Shown piece after piece: positions 36,441 to 48,752 of a stretch of DNA of 64,000 nucleotides. The stretch lies in contig CAWZYM010000253.1 in the NCBI GenBank assembly GCA_963966185.1, forward strand, positions 1,430,001 through 1,494,000. The letters run 5' to 3'. Each line of letters starts with the position of its first letter. The first letter of the stretch is position 1. The position numbers were made by a program, and so were the translations under genes. The notes under the pieces were generated by a model. The model made no database searches. It was not told the DNA's origin and saw nothing but the letters and a program-made list of their open reading frames with translations. The DNA is from Rhabditoides inermis (lineage: Eukaryota > Nematoda > Chromadorea > Rhabditida > Rhabditidae).

Positions 36441-38580
36441 TCATACAGAAGTCTTGGCCGCCCATGGCATCTGACGAGCGTCGTACTGTACTAGAGCCAG
36501 TTTTTGAACCTGAAATGTGTTCATTAGAAACTTTGACGCCGAAATTATTGGATTTACCTTCTCTATTCGCCGATGTTGTACGCGTTGAAACATTCGGATG
36601 TATAGATACGGCGAGATGAAGGAGTAGATAGGAAGTAACTGAAAAAAAAGTTTCAACTCAATAATGTGTACCTGATACACATACACAACACATACTTCTA
36701 GACAACTGAACGGATCTCACATTGGTACTGGCCGAGAAGGTCCTTTGCGCGAGCTCGTTGGGAAACGCGTCGCGGATGACGTCACTCGCGTTGACAATGT
36801 TGAGGACGGAGAAGAATAGGTAGAAGAGGAAGTGGAATACGATGATAGGCGAGAGGGCGCGGACAGCGAATAGGATCTCGCGGTCGTTGAAGGCGCGGCG
36901 CATAGAGTAGAACGACGAGTAGCGGCTGAAAATTTTTTCTCTCTCGTTTGTAGTTATGACCTTTCATAAGAAGGTCGATTCTATTACATGAAAGTTGTTC
37001 TATCTCACTATTCTCTTTTTCTCTCGCTCTCTTCCACTCACTGTGCCTGAGCCTTTTTCTTGCCGTAGTACACGGCTAGAAACATGACCATTGTGAGAAA
37101 GTCGAGTACAAGGCACACCTTGAAGGTGACCGCCATCTTTGGCTGCAATCGAACAATAGTCTTGAGATGAGATAAGCTCCACTCACCTTTGTCCATTTTG
37201 TCATCACGTTACAAAACGTCATGAGCACAGAGAAATCCACGTCCATCAGCATCCACATCGAGAATATGCAAATGAAAACGAGTTGAAATGTGAGAGCTTC
37301 ATTGTTTTAAGTCGCATGACTAGTGTAAAAACGTTTTTGCACTGATGGATGACAAACAAACTCACCAGAAACACTCCATACGCAACTGCAAAGACAGGTT
37401 TTTTCGTCTCGTAGCTGACGCCATATCGTATGTAGGGACCACAACGAGATTTTCTGATGTTTGAATGTGGTATTAGATTTGAAATAATAATGTAGATAGT
37501 TCCAAGCTGATTTCAAAAATATATAATGTTCATAGGGTTCATTGTTCACGTTGCGCTCTAATTCCGCACGGCGCGCGCACATCCGAGCGCGCGCTCACAC
37601 AGGGAAAGTGCGACAGAGGGCGGCTAGATCAAAGCACTGATGACGTCATAAACTGTGAAATTATGAATAAAATTGTTACTAACGGTATCAGTAAGCTTTG
37701 TTTGATTGTAATCAATTAGTACTTGATAAAACACGTATCTTACAACATAGTTTTTCATTACTTGTTTTGGGCGCTGGCGGCTAGATCAAAGAAATATGAC
37801 GTCATTATATAACATTTACTCAATTTTCACTACTTTACGGGGCACGTTTTCCCATAAATCAAATACCGTTGAAATCAGCGCGGAAAGGCGAATCGTTCTA
37901 CGCTAATTAGAACAAGTAACGTGTCCAGTCAAAAAATGTTACATGATTTCGACAGAAATTCTACGTGTCACGTTGTGGTCCCTAATCGTATGGCGGCGAT
38001 TCTCTCCAGAGCAATGCCGAATTGGATGAGTGAAAAGGCTGGAACACATATGGGAGACCATATACGGAATACGAAGCAGGAAGAGAGCGGGATAGAGATA
38101 ACACACTTATTTGGCTCGAACCAGTAGAGAAAGAGGTGGTACGACTGAAAGCATGTGAACAATCTGCAGTCTTTTACTCGAACAAACTGCAGATCAAACA
38201 TCAGAAACTGTATCAATGTCAGGTTTTTTTGGTAACCGAGATCGAGATATGGTTGAGATTTGCCGTTACATTGCACGAACGTACTAATTACATTGAAACA
38301 CTCACATACACAGTGATAATAGTGACAGAGTGGATAATGTAAATAATGAATAGGTAGGAGATTATGATCTGAAATGGGCCTTAACATGTGATATACAATA
38401 ATCGAGTACTTTGCAGTTGAGGTGAAGAAAGAGAGTGCGCTGATGTATGTTGAGAAAGTGGAGGCTGATGACTATAGAAGCAACGGATGCTAGGACTTGT
38501 GTGAGAAGGACTAAGTGGAATGGGTAGAAGGACGACACGGCCAGTCCCTCGTCGCACATCATTCGCAATGTATACTGCAT
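36441..38580 (-). pseudogene. Sra-superfamily chemoreceptor, copy A, disrupted by a MITE
   Basis: Same eight-exon layout as the intact copy at 49641-51233: MQYTLRMMCDEGLAVSSF start at 38580, IIISYLFIIYIIHSV, SYHLFLYWFEPNKCVIS, LVFICIFSMWMLMDVDF, and end LLPIYSFISPYLYIRMFQ / AAKTSV-stop. The third coding exon is split inside the codons for ALERIAAIRYGV by a 552-bp insertion with an 8-bp target duplication. The remaining exons are still open, so the insertion looks recent. A local duplication of GATTTCATTAATTGATGTATG lies just upstream of the start (38615-38665). Confidence 0.85.
37433..37984. mobile_element. 552-bp hAT-type MITE with perfect TIRs and 8-bp TSD
   Basis: Ends TAGGGACCACAACG and its exact reverse complement at the other end. 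Flanked on both sides by ATCGTATG (37425-37432 and 37985-37992), which occurs once at the empty site in block B (about 50628-50635). 8-bp target duplications and a TAGGG-type terminus are typical of hAT elements. No transposase ORF. Internally two copies of GCGGCTAGATCAAAG are each followed within a few bases by a TGACGTCA palindrome. Confidence 0.93.
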
Positions 38581-39455
38581 CAAATCTGCTGTAAACGTGA
38601 CATGACCGCATGATTTCATTAATTGATGTATGTTGAGATAGCAGATTTCATTAATTGATGTATGTTGGCTTAGCAGAAAAAAAGCTCTGAGGATGAGTTG
38701 ACATGAACATGCCAGGAACACGGAAGCAAATGCGAAACACGAGACATCACACAACACAATTTGAGAGAAACAACTATGGTTGACAGCAAATTCATGCTTG
38801 ATTAGGTATCAAATAAATCAGAAGACAGCATCATCTTACAATAGGCATGTTTGAAAATATTTTCGAGAGAGGAGGGGAAAATCGCGTTCGAGAAATTTCT
38901 GAGGCCGGCAAAAGTTGAGTCTGGCTTTAGTCGAAATGTCTCTAGTATCAACGGAAACGGTTGCTACGTAATTATTACGAACAATTCAAGTCTAAAAACC
39001 AAACTCAAAACTAGGTACATTAGACGAGCAACAATAATGTTTTTAATGATAATACTCGTTAGTTAATTGATTGGCACAGGTGAGCGCGCATGAATGGCTC
39101 TGGGTCTTCCTTTCCGGCTCAGATGTCTAGAAGAAGCATTACAGAAAACTGTAATTAGAGCATGTTACCTGAAACAAAATACACGATCATGAAAAGATTG
39201 AATGCGATTAGCGCACTGACAAATGTCGTCGCACAATGACATCAAATAACAGACTAGAATCAAAAGGATAAAACATGAAATGTTTGTCTGGTGAGTAAGT
39301 CATAGTAGAGTTGGACAACGAACTACATGGAAACATCCTACTGAACCACAGATTTATTTTTTGTCACGACGGCCGATCGGGTGCATTTCTCGCCCCTTCG
39401 GCCATTGTTGCCACAAGGTTTGGGATCATCTGTAAGAAACGCTGCTTGAACGGGG
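38581..39455 (-). other. Upstream part of block A with membrane-segment-like ORF pieces
   Basis: Shared with 51234-52080. Hydrophobic exon-like pieces on the minus strand include DVSCFAFASVFLACSCQLI (about 38690-38757) and TFVSALIAFNLFMIVYFV, followed by a GTAACATG donor (about 39172-39240). They might be remains of a further chemoreceptor, but no full exon chain with a start was found. Confidence 0.3.
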
Positions 39456-39946
39456 TATCGCCGCGCATCGCCGCTCGTTTTGGCTATCATAATACGATAT
39501 ACTTCATTATCTCGTGTTATGTGTTAGAGTTTAGAGTATCATTTTGTTAGACCTATGAGTATGATTTGCTAGATGAATTTCGGTTGGTGCCGGCACCCAA
39601 AACAGCTTCTCTCGCGCTTTCTCCCGCTTTATCACCTTTACGACGACGACGCCGCGCATCACGTGAGCCCACTGCACGAGCGCATGCCTCGCCCTTCGCT
39701 CACTCACTCTCGTGTCAGCTCACCCCTGGGTACTCCAGCAAAGTTTTGTTCAAATGAATACATCTTTCAATGAGTTCTGATGTTTGTCTAAACACTCTAA
39801 TGTCTCGCGTGAAAAGAGTGAAACTCATTGGCAAGCCCACTATACCAGTAACACAGGGACATAACAGTATGAGGAAACTGACTGATTTCCGTTCAACGCA
39901 CTCAGTCCGGCTATTCATGACCGGGGGTTCATTATCTATTAAAAGG

Positions 39947-40225
39947 ACTGGCGTAAAAGTAGAGTTTGTGTTGTTGGTGATTCGTAATGCAACAAAAGCT
40001 TATGCATTATTCTATCAATCGAAATAGTCAACAAACCTGCTCTTTCTGCATTGAAATGTAGGAAAGCGATCATGATACATCTCCAAATTGACGTTGAGAC
40101 ATCGACTATATCTGGTTCAACAATTCGAGCAGGTTTGTTGTCTATTTCAATTGATAGAATAATGCATGAGCTTTTGTTGCATTACGTCGGATTAGCAATA
40201 ACACAAACTCTACTTTTACGCCAGT
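39947..40225. mobile_element. 279-bp hairpin MITE
   Basis: Inverted repeat with ends ACTGGCGTAAAAGTAGAG and its complement, arms of about 95 bp (39947-40041 and 40127-40225) with few mismatches, and a loop of about 85 bp. No ORF. Target duplication not evident, so the superfamily is unassigned. Confidence 0.75.
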
Positions 40226-41769
40226 TCAAAAAAAAGAATGCACTTGTATTGAATTTCATAGAAATAGAGTTACATTAGCATAAACCACAAAACACTTCTA
40301 TAAACAAAACCAACATTACACTCATATTGTTGAATCCGAAATTGTGTAAATTTAAAAAAAAAGAGTTCAGGTAACGCTAATAGGTAAGTTTACCATTCCA
40401 ATGTCGTTTCATTGTGAAACCATATATCAAAAACACTTTTCCACCACACGAATGACTCGAGCTTGGCGTCTCAACGAGCGCAATCGCTAACCACAACACC
40501 ACTGTGCACACTCACTGAAAAAAAAACTAGTTTGATTGATATCAGTGCGACCCACAGGCAGTGCAGAAAAGTGCACTCGCTGACTGCTGAGAGCAAAAGT
40601 TTTTGATAACACCTATCAGCATCACATTGTTCTCGCAAAGATTCTGAGAGACCTTTCTCAACTTTCTCTCAATCGCCTCTTGCAAATTCTAGCGTATGGT
40701 TTTAACACAAACCATGTGAATTTGAATAACGGTTTTCGACTAGTGACCTCCTAAGGTCTTTCTGATGACAGTTTGGTCACTATCGGCTTCTGTGACCTAA
40801 ACGACACTCCATGTCAGTGCGTGTGAAATGCGTTGTTGCACCAAGCTCGCAGGATCGATTCCTGCGTTTGCCAATGCAATAATTGATCCCGCGAATATTT
40901 TTTTAATAAAAAATGTTTGAAAAAGGACTAGATATGCATAAGACCACTACTGCCACTGCAACAATTGGGTAGCTCAGTATACAGTGAGTTTGAGGGAGTG
41001 TACCTTCTGTTTTAGAAGTTAGCAATGGAATGTGAAAAAAACATCAAAAATAATAACCTTTTTGTCACTTTGACCATATGCCGGAACTGACGGGAAGTTG
41101 TTGGAGACACCATCATCGACCGAGCACGAAAGAGCGTATTTGAGCGCAAATTACACAACCTTCAAGGCGACTTGAGCAGAACTTTTCTATAAGAAAGTAC
41201 GTAACTTATGACATACTTAAACATCCTGATGCTAAGTGAACTTTGAGAATCAGAGGGTACGTTCCCTTAAATATTACATCCGTGATGACCAAAATTCAAT
41301 CCACGCGAGTGTAAAATATTTGACCAAATCTGAAGATTGGTGACCTATAGCAAATTGCTCGTAAGTTTGAAGCACTATTTTTCTTTCAGATAAAAAGTCA
41401 CCAAAAATTTCATAGAACAATAAATGAAAAACAAGGTTGAGAAAAGATCATGAGAATCTTATTAGTTAAGTCATGCGTTGCCTTTCCGTGGAGAATGGAT
41501 GGAACAAAAACGATCATTACGGGAAAATGACTAGTTTTCTCACATCATTAACTCTATCCGATGTGTCTCGGGTTACAGACGTACTCGTTCATCAATAAGC
41601 AAGTGAACTATGATGTCAATACATGTGCTACGATGCTAATTTGAACATGCATTAACTACTTTATCTTATCATTCTAGAAAAAAAAGTTTGCTCTTAAATG
41701 TTCGACTACGTTTGTTAAATGCACGAGATGCAAAAAACAACAACAACGGAATGATCGTATTATCTGTTG

Positions 41770-42016
41770 AAAAGTACTTGCGTAAAGATAGTAAGTTTTC
41801 TTGACCCAATTCAACAAAATCGCATGCATAAAACATTTACAAATACTAACACAAAGTTGCACCTCTTTCTCTCTCTCCCCCTCTCCTCTCTCTTCATCTG
41901 ATAGTGTCCACAGTCCGTTATGCGCAGGTTTGTGTTAGTATTTGTGAACGTTTCATGCATGCGAATTTGTTAAGTTGGGTCAAAACGAACTGACTCCCTT
42001 TACGCAAGTACTTTTG
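41770..42016. repeat. Imperfect inverted repeat (hairpin element)
   Basis: Left arm 41770-41857 (AAAAGTACTTGCGTAAAG ... ACTAACACAAAG) and right arm 41928-42016 (TTTGTGTTAGTA ... CTTTACGCAAGTACTTTT) pair with scattered mismatches around a pyrimidine-rich loop. Confidence 0.7.
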
Positions 42017-42368
42017 AGAGATAATAAATGTGCTTTTATTGAATTTCATGGTAATTGCGTCTTTTCTTGATTGTCTCTTTCGTTCATCATTATGCATAAC
42101 CATGATAAAATTACACAATTTAACAGTAGTAGCAAATCATTGAATATGCTACATATGTACTACAGATCGGGTTTGTTGTTTATATGTAACCGTGTTTTCC
42201 ATGACATTGTATAGAAACTTAGAAACACTTTAAAACGACTCTTCTCTCTGTATTTTAGGTTGTCGCAGTGTAAGTGCATGTATGCGTTCGTCTGCGCTCT
42301 CTGCAAACAGCGCGCTCTCTTGCACCCGGCTTGCCTGCCGGGAGAGGGAGCTAGCAGGAGCTATGTAG

Positions 42369-42511
<143 letters not shown>

Positions 42512-42817
42512 AGTTCACATTGTTGCTAACTTCCTCATAGATATCGCAGAACATAAAATATCGTTTCTTAAAAATAAATATCGTTTCTTAAAAATTCTGG
42601 CGCGAACCCTTTCCTGAACCAAAAAAGAAGGCGCTGCGCGCCCTCCCTAATTCATCAATATAATTGACTCATCAATTCTAACCACAGTTTTATAACAGAA
42701 GGAACACAAAACATTTGCCAAATATAAACGCGATCATAGCGCGGGCGTTGGTGAAAACTTATCAACTTATCGGTTACAAAAATACATTTTTAATTGAATC
42801 GCGAAAATTAATGGCAT

Positions 42818-43032
42818 CGTGGCCGCATCGACACCTGTTCCCACTGCATCCCTAACCTTTCCCCTTCTTCCCTCAACTCTTCCCTGTCCCGCCCCCATGT
42901 TTCCCCTATAAAAGAGCTTCGACACGCAGTGTCGGGGCCAGTGTGCACGGATAAAGATTGTGACCGATCTAGTCCAGTGCCTTGGTGGGGGATTGGACAG
43001 TTAGACGGCAAGGCCAGCCGATGTCTAACTAC
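42818..43032. mobile_element. 215-bp insertion with 5-bp target duplication and TATA box (LTR-like)
   Basis: Flanked by GGCAT on both sides (42813-42817, 43033-43037). The surrounding dispersed repeat continues uninterrupted in its other copies (near 55082 and 57587) at exactly this point. The insert has CCCCTATAAAAGAG followed by a GC-rich leader and ATAAAG, a promoter/poly(A) arrangement like a solo LTR. It lacks clear TG..CA ends, so the assignment is tentative. Confidence 0.5.
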
Positions 43033-43439
43033 GGCATTCTAAAATGAAAGAATGTTGTGTCGTTTTTCTTGTGTTTGACGTGTTCTGGAAAAAAAAAGAG
43101 TTGCCGTAGTTGCCGTAGCGTGAGTTGCCGTAGTTCCCATTGTCTTTGCTCGCGGATGTTTCCATTGTCTTTGTTCGCGCAGAATACTAATCCAAATCAC
43201 TTATGCTACCAAGGCGACCAATAGTTGTCTGGAGACAACTTAAGATGTCTGGGCTCAGAGAAGATGGGTTTAAACAAACCACGCGCAAACACATCACACA
43301 TCCATAGTCTGCCACATTGGGATTCATCTGGAGTTTTAATAAATCACTGGGAAACCTGCTCATGATCTCATAACTTAAAGGAACAGTGGCGACTTAGTTC
43401 TGCAACTAGCTCTCTCGAACGCGCTTCAACACGCATGCA

Positions 43440-43515
43440 AAACATTTGCCGTAGACAGGACTCGAACCGGCGAGGTCTGTGTCACTACGGCGCACACAAG
43501 CATTGAGCCACATAG
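43440..43515 (-). repeat. tRNA-like sequence with good A and B boxes (minus strand)
   Basis: On the minus strand: A box TGGCTCAATGC (43510-43500) and perfect B box GGTTCGAGTCC (43468-43458), then CTGTCTACGGCAAATGTTTTG. No paired acceptor stem or CCA-type mature end could be folded by eye, so it is listed as a tRNA-derived repeat and not as a tRNA gene. Confidence 0.55.
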
Positions 43516-45174
43516 TAACAGAGCAGACTTCTTTCGTCAGGGATTGTGTGTTATTCCGCCATTTCTGCCATTTCTGCAGTATTAAAAAAAATCAACGGGA
43601 TGGATGTCGCGGCGAAACCAATTTTGAGAGTTTGAAATAAAATGTTGCAACAGCGAGTAGCGAGTTGCAACATTCAAAAGCAATGGATAATCGTTGTTCT
43701 TTCTCACAATTCGATTACGATTTGAGTTAATATGATTCTTTCGAACATTCCGAAACCAAATTAAATCGCCAGTGTACCTTTAAACGAAGGGATACTGACT
43801 GATACACGAGTGATCGGAGAGCAATAACGCATTCAGAGCGGGGCTAACACTTATTCCCCCATTGAGACTAATATTTGCTATGGTGTGTGTCTGTCTGTCA
43901 TTCTTTCCGGAGAGATATCTCTTTTCAAAGTCTACTCTAACTACTCATTTTTTCTAGAAAGTTTCTCCAATACCTGAGAACGCAAAATTCCAAATATCTC
44001 GTCAATAGCGATCTCCTAATCATAGTTACCTAATCTCTTAACTATGGAGAAAATTTTCAAAATGCTTCAAATCGAACGAAACTTGGAGGGAAGGTGAATC
44101 GACTTAGAAAAATACGATAGCCGCGGTACCAGCCGACTGTGACGTCATTTTCATGCCCAAATAGGCGAATGTACCCAAAATGCACCCAGATTTCATGATC
44201 TTCGAATTCTATAAAAATTGGATAGAAGATATATTACATACAGAAGATTATAGAAAATGGTTTCCTTTTTTGAAAAGTCACCAAATATGGAAAATATGAT
44301 CGACTTTTCGTACAGACGAGATAGAGGGTCCAATTTGTAAACTTAAGCTTTTATGGGCAAAAAAGCCCTTCTGTCAAAATTTCAGATCGATCGGACTTCG
44401 TCTTCATACCGTATTAGACATTTTCTGAGCGCGCGTTACTTGCCGGGGTCGCGCACACCGGCTTGCTCGCTACCAGCCGCGAGGTCAACAGATCGATACC
44501 AAATAGTTGGCAACCACAGTTACTGACCCATATCTACACAGTTGTGCCTTTGTTCAATAGAAACACGTGTGAACAAAGTCAATAATTGATTGAATCAGTT
44601 GAAAAAGACAAAATTTCTTGCTTCAACGATAACTTCCACGAAACGAAGAGTTGGAGATTGGAAAAGACAAGGAAAGTGTTTCCAGACGAATTCAGTCAAT
44701 AGATATTGTTTTGTAAAGATCAAACTAACTTCAAACTCTATTCAACTACTTCAAACATGCGCACAACGTGTTTGGCCGGCGTATTTTCTTCCAGCCGGCG
44801 TATTTTCTTCCAGCCGTGGCATCAACAGAGTCATTGTATATGTAACATAGAAATATGGACTGCTTACTTTTTATTAGTTGAAAACAGGTTTTGGGTACAA
44901 CACTTATACCTATTCAGACTGAAATTCCGCTTTTTCGATGCGTACAGTGACGAGTGAAAGTGAGGTGAGGTGAGAATCGAGTTCACCTTACCTTTCTATT
45001 TGTAAGCAAATGCGGTTGAATTATATTTTAAGACGTGAGAGTAGACAGAAGAGAGTAGTAATGTCTGTAAAAAGTTGTTATCACCGCACAGCAGAGACGT
45101 GACCGTAGACAGAAGAGAGCATAGTACTGTCTCTAGAATGTTGTTGTCACCGCAGCGGATACGAGAAAGTACTT

Positions 45175-45179
<5 letters not shown>

Positions 45180-45217
<38 letters not shown>
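45180..45217. repeat. (GA)n run at the left border of block B
   Basis: AGAGAG run of about 38 bp ending exactly where homology to block A starts (45220). Confidence 0.85.
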
Positions 45218-45219
<2 letters not shown>

Positions 45220-45296
45220 AGGATTCTCCGTATTATGCTCATGTGAGCGGTGTGGGAGCGGGTTCTTTCTGAAATAGGAATTTTTATTCACTTACT

Positions 45297-46260
45297 TTAT
45301 TGTTTAGGTTTGTTTACCGTTGCGAATATCCTGTTTGTTTTGGGAGGCATGCTGTCTGGAAGGGGCACTCCTCTCGTCTCTGGTATCCACAGCGAATAGA
45401 TGAGGACACCTAGACTGAGAAAGGCTGCGAGAACTGCGTAAGGTAGCCATGGGAAGAAGGCCTCGAGTCGAAAGATCTGCGGACTGACGACAGAAGACAG
45501 ACCGGCGATCACCTGCAAGTGAGAATCATGCAAAGTGTTGTGGCAAAGAGAGAAGAGCGCATCAAAAAAAGGTAATTTATTATGTCATCTCTTCAAGTTT
45601 GCACAATTATGTCACAATTATGGGCGCGGCGGTAGCGCAGTGGATGTGTGCGCGGCTCTTAATCGAAAGGTCACGGGTTCGATGCCGCCCGTGGGCCTAA
45701 AAAAGTTCCGCTACCGCGGTGGGTTGGCGACCACCCTGACACGTTTTCAGCCGCTAACCAGAAGACACAACGTCAACGCGGATTCTCATTGCTGGTTTTC
45801 TAGAGCCATACCATCTAGTACTCTACTGCTGTCCCTCCATTGTCATTGTTCACAGGCATTTCATGTGTGACGCATCCTTGTGGTGTAATAAATTTAATTT
45901 AATTATACGCGATTGCTTGAATAGAACTGAATGTGTTCTGCTGTGGTGCTTATTAGTTGGAGAAGTGACTGGGTACCTGGAAGACAGACACGGCGGTGTT
46001 CCTGATGGGAGTGGGGAAGAGCTCGCTGGCGACGGGGCCATTGATGGAGAAGAGGACTGCGATAGAGGTGACGATGCAGATGTAGAAGGCAGCCAGCAGG
46101 AGGGGCGAGTCGACGCCTGCGAGCAGAAGATGAGAGAGACGAGAGCAGGCGAACAAACCGAATACGATCAGGCCTACGATGGCGAGACAGCCCGTGAGAG
46201 ACCCTCCCACGGCAGACAGGTGGATGTGCTTGCGCCCCAGCCAGGTGCATCTAGAGAGAG

Positions 46261-46300
<40 letters not shown>

Positions 46301-46860
46301 TGGAGAAGAAGAGAAGATGTCACCTGTATTCCAGAACGATCATGGTGCCGTTACTGGCGATGCGCAGCAGTCCGATGATGCCCATATTGAGGAACACCGA
46401 GCCGGACAGTGTGTTCAGATTGAACAGAATAGCGTACGTGACCAGCGAGCAGTTGAAACTGGAGAGGGAGGATGAGTTTGATTGGACAGTATAGGTGCTA
46501 CCTAGAGACCGTCTGACAGGCGGTATAGAGGTGAGTGCATAGCGTACAATGAATCTTGAGTCAGAGCGATAGCTAATCTAACTCGTTCGAAGCTCGAATA
46601 CGGTGCTCGGACCGTTTAACCCTTTTTGTTTCCTAAGCTATTGCTGCGAGCTGACTTTTCGTGTGATTTTTTTCAAAACCAAAACAAAATCAGACACTCT
46701 GAGAAGATGGCACAGAACCGAAAAGAAATGAGAAACTCACAAAGCGAATGTGAGGGCGAGCGAGTATCGGGTCATCTGCCAGGTGTAGCACATGTGGTAG
46801 AAGGAGTAGTTGCGGGACGCCTGCGCCATGGCTGACAGACGCTGCAAGGTAAGCAATCTC

Positions 46861-46893
<33 letters not shown>

Positions 46894-48752
46894 GTCGCCC
46901 ACTTTCTCCCCTTCTCTCTCTCCCTCTCTCTCTCTCGTCTTACCTCTGCCTCTGACTCGATGACAGTTCGCAGCTGTGCCGGCTCGTATGTCTGCCTGGA
47001 AAACCGCAGCATTCGCTCGCACACCGCAATCGCCTGCATGATTGGATCGAAGGATTTAGTCGATTGATTGATATCGTCCGCAGTCCGCACTCACCTCCTC
47101 TGTCCGTCCCTTGCGCATCAGCCAGTGCGGCGACTCGCACAGAAAACTGAACGGGTTTTTTTCTTGGAAAAAAAGTTGCCTCCGACTCGATGACAGTTCG
47201 ATTGCACTCACAAGTTGATGGCAATGGGAAGGATGAAGGTGGCGCTGATAGACACGGCAAAGACCCGCCAGTCAAGAGAGGCGCGCGCGTAGCAGGTGAT
47301 AGCTGCAAAGAAGCAAAGTGTGTGGGGAGGGAGGACGACTTTCGGAGTGAGGGGCTTTTGTAGCTGCTTGCGGGGTGAGCGCGCATCGGGTCGGGTGACT
47401 CGAACATTAGCAACACCGTCATTCAAATGGACAGTTTCACATAAACACAAATAAGGTCTATTCTTCAAAGCATGACGTCACTAGAATATATCACTTGAAA
47501 CGGAAGTTTTAGGCATTTGCGTATTTTAATTATTTTGTTATGAGCGTTTGTGTGGCTCGCGCTTCGCTTTCACCAAACCATCCATTCGTGGTTCCGCTAG
47601 TGTATCATATTAATAATTCTGTCCTGACAACCTCATGCTACCGCGCATACAATAACAATGTTGTTCTCGTGATCACTGAAGTAGTAAAGTAGCTGGGATG
47701 AAACGCACTGAAAAAGAAAACACACTAAAGAACATGGGCGCGAGGCAGAGTGACATGATCCAGACGCGATGCCGTTTCGGCAGCTGCTCCATCATGAACA
47801 CCACCAGAATGCTGGAAAACAGTCGTCTCTTCATCTCAGTCGCTATCTCGCGGGTAGGAGAGTGTCACCTGACTTGTCCCTGGTTGAACATGGCCATCAC
47901 CGCTCGGCTGGCTGTGAACCACGCGAGAGAAGGGGCGAGGACGGAAGCCGCACCAAAAACTGCCGTCCCCACTTGCGCCACAAACAGCACCTGCACAAGT
48001 GCGAATGGAGAGATGTTCGTGTGAAATCGAGAACACTCACCCACTTCCTGCCCCACCGGTCGCTCGCCGTGCCGAACACGAAGATTCCGACAGTGCCGAG
48101 CAGATTCTGGATCGACGTTGAGTGCTTCACCTCCGCGTCGCGAGAGCACAGCGTCGAGAACTGGAAGCGTAGGTTGTAGGGCAGTCTGTGCGTTCTCTGT
48201 GATTGAAGCTGATGAAGATTGAAACTGCTAACCTAACAGAGGTCTATGGGAATGAACCAGAGAATGTAAGAGACGAGTGGCATTCCACGTTGTCTCACCT
48301 GCACGTTCACTGAGTGGAACTGAGTGGAGAAGAGTGGTCGCGGACACGCGCCGGACTCGTGGAGGGCGCAGAGGTGGCGGTGCACCTGTGACGGTCTCTG
48401 CGTGCACTCTTCACCTCTTCACATACCTCTTTCGGCAGCGTCACACCCTGCGGCAAGGTGTAGTTGCTACACGAGGTCAGGAGAGGGGTCGCACCCGAAC
48501 AAGAAAAGTGTACATTATAATAAAGGCTAATTTGTATTCCTATAGAAGCGTTGTCACTTTTTTTAAAATTTTACCTGCAAACGTCATAAATATTAGATTG
48601 GCTGTTTGTGCAAAGAGACAAACTGCAGCCATTATAGCGACTGCGAGAGTGTATCTGAAATAGGCAATGAGGGCGTGTTTATAGTATATATGTAGTCCAA
48701 CTCACTTTCCGATAAGAATAAAATCGTCCACACATTTTCGGCGCTCCGGCAT
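45297..48752 (-). CDS. SLC22-type organic ion transporter (MFS), copy B
   Basis: Paralog of the gene at 31625-34808 with the same exon layout. Start MPERRKCVDDFILIG at 48752, preceded by TATTACAG; last exon 45512-45297 ending VNKPKQ-stop (copy A ends VNNRNN). Differences lie mainly in synonymous or mild positions, e.g. VLAPSLAWFTASRAV versus ALAPSLALFTAIRAV and IFVFGTASDRWGRKW versus IFLFGTASDRWGRKW. MFS GxxSDRxGRK, SLC22 CESPHWLMRKGR and SELFPTPIRN motifs are present. The last intron (45513-45976) holds a tRNA-derived SINE. The third-exon acceptor problem is the same as in copy A. Substrate unknown; expressed polarity and function are not deducible. Confidence 0.86.
45622..45900 (+). mobile_element. 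tRNA-Lys-derived SINE in an intron
   Basis: 5' part resembles tRNA-Lys(CTT): A box TAGCGCAGTGG, anticodon-loop-like CTCTTAATC and B box GGTTCGATGCC, ending CCCGTGGGCC. Then comes an unrelated body of about 190 bp and an AT-rich tail (AATAAATTTAATTT). Flanked by AATTAT on both sides (45616-45621, 45901-45906). Block A has the uninterrupted site at about 31941-31955 (CACAACTATACGCGATTG). Confidence 0.88.

Larger units (their letters stand above)
31548..39455 (-). repeat. Segmental duplication block A (transporter + chemoreceptor)
   Basis: Colinear, nearly identical to block B (45220-52080), starting at AGGATTCTCCG and ending at GTAAGAAACGCTG. Block A is longer because of a 752-bp foldback element (34958-35709), a 552-bp MITE (37433-37984) and a (TA)n run at 34699-34746; it lacks the SINE of block B. 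Confidence 0.95.
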
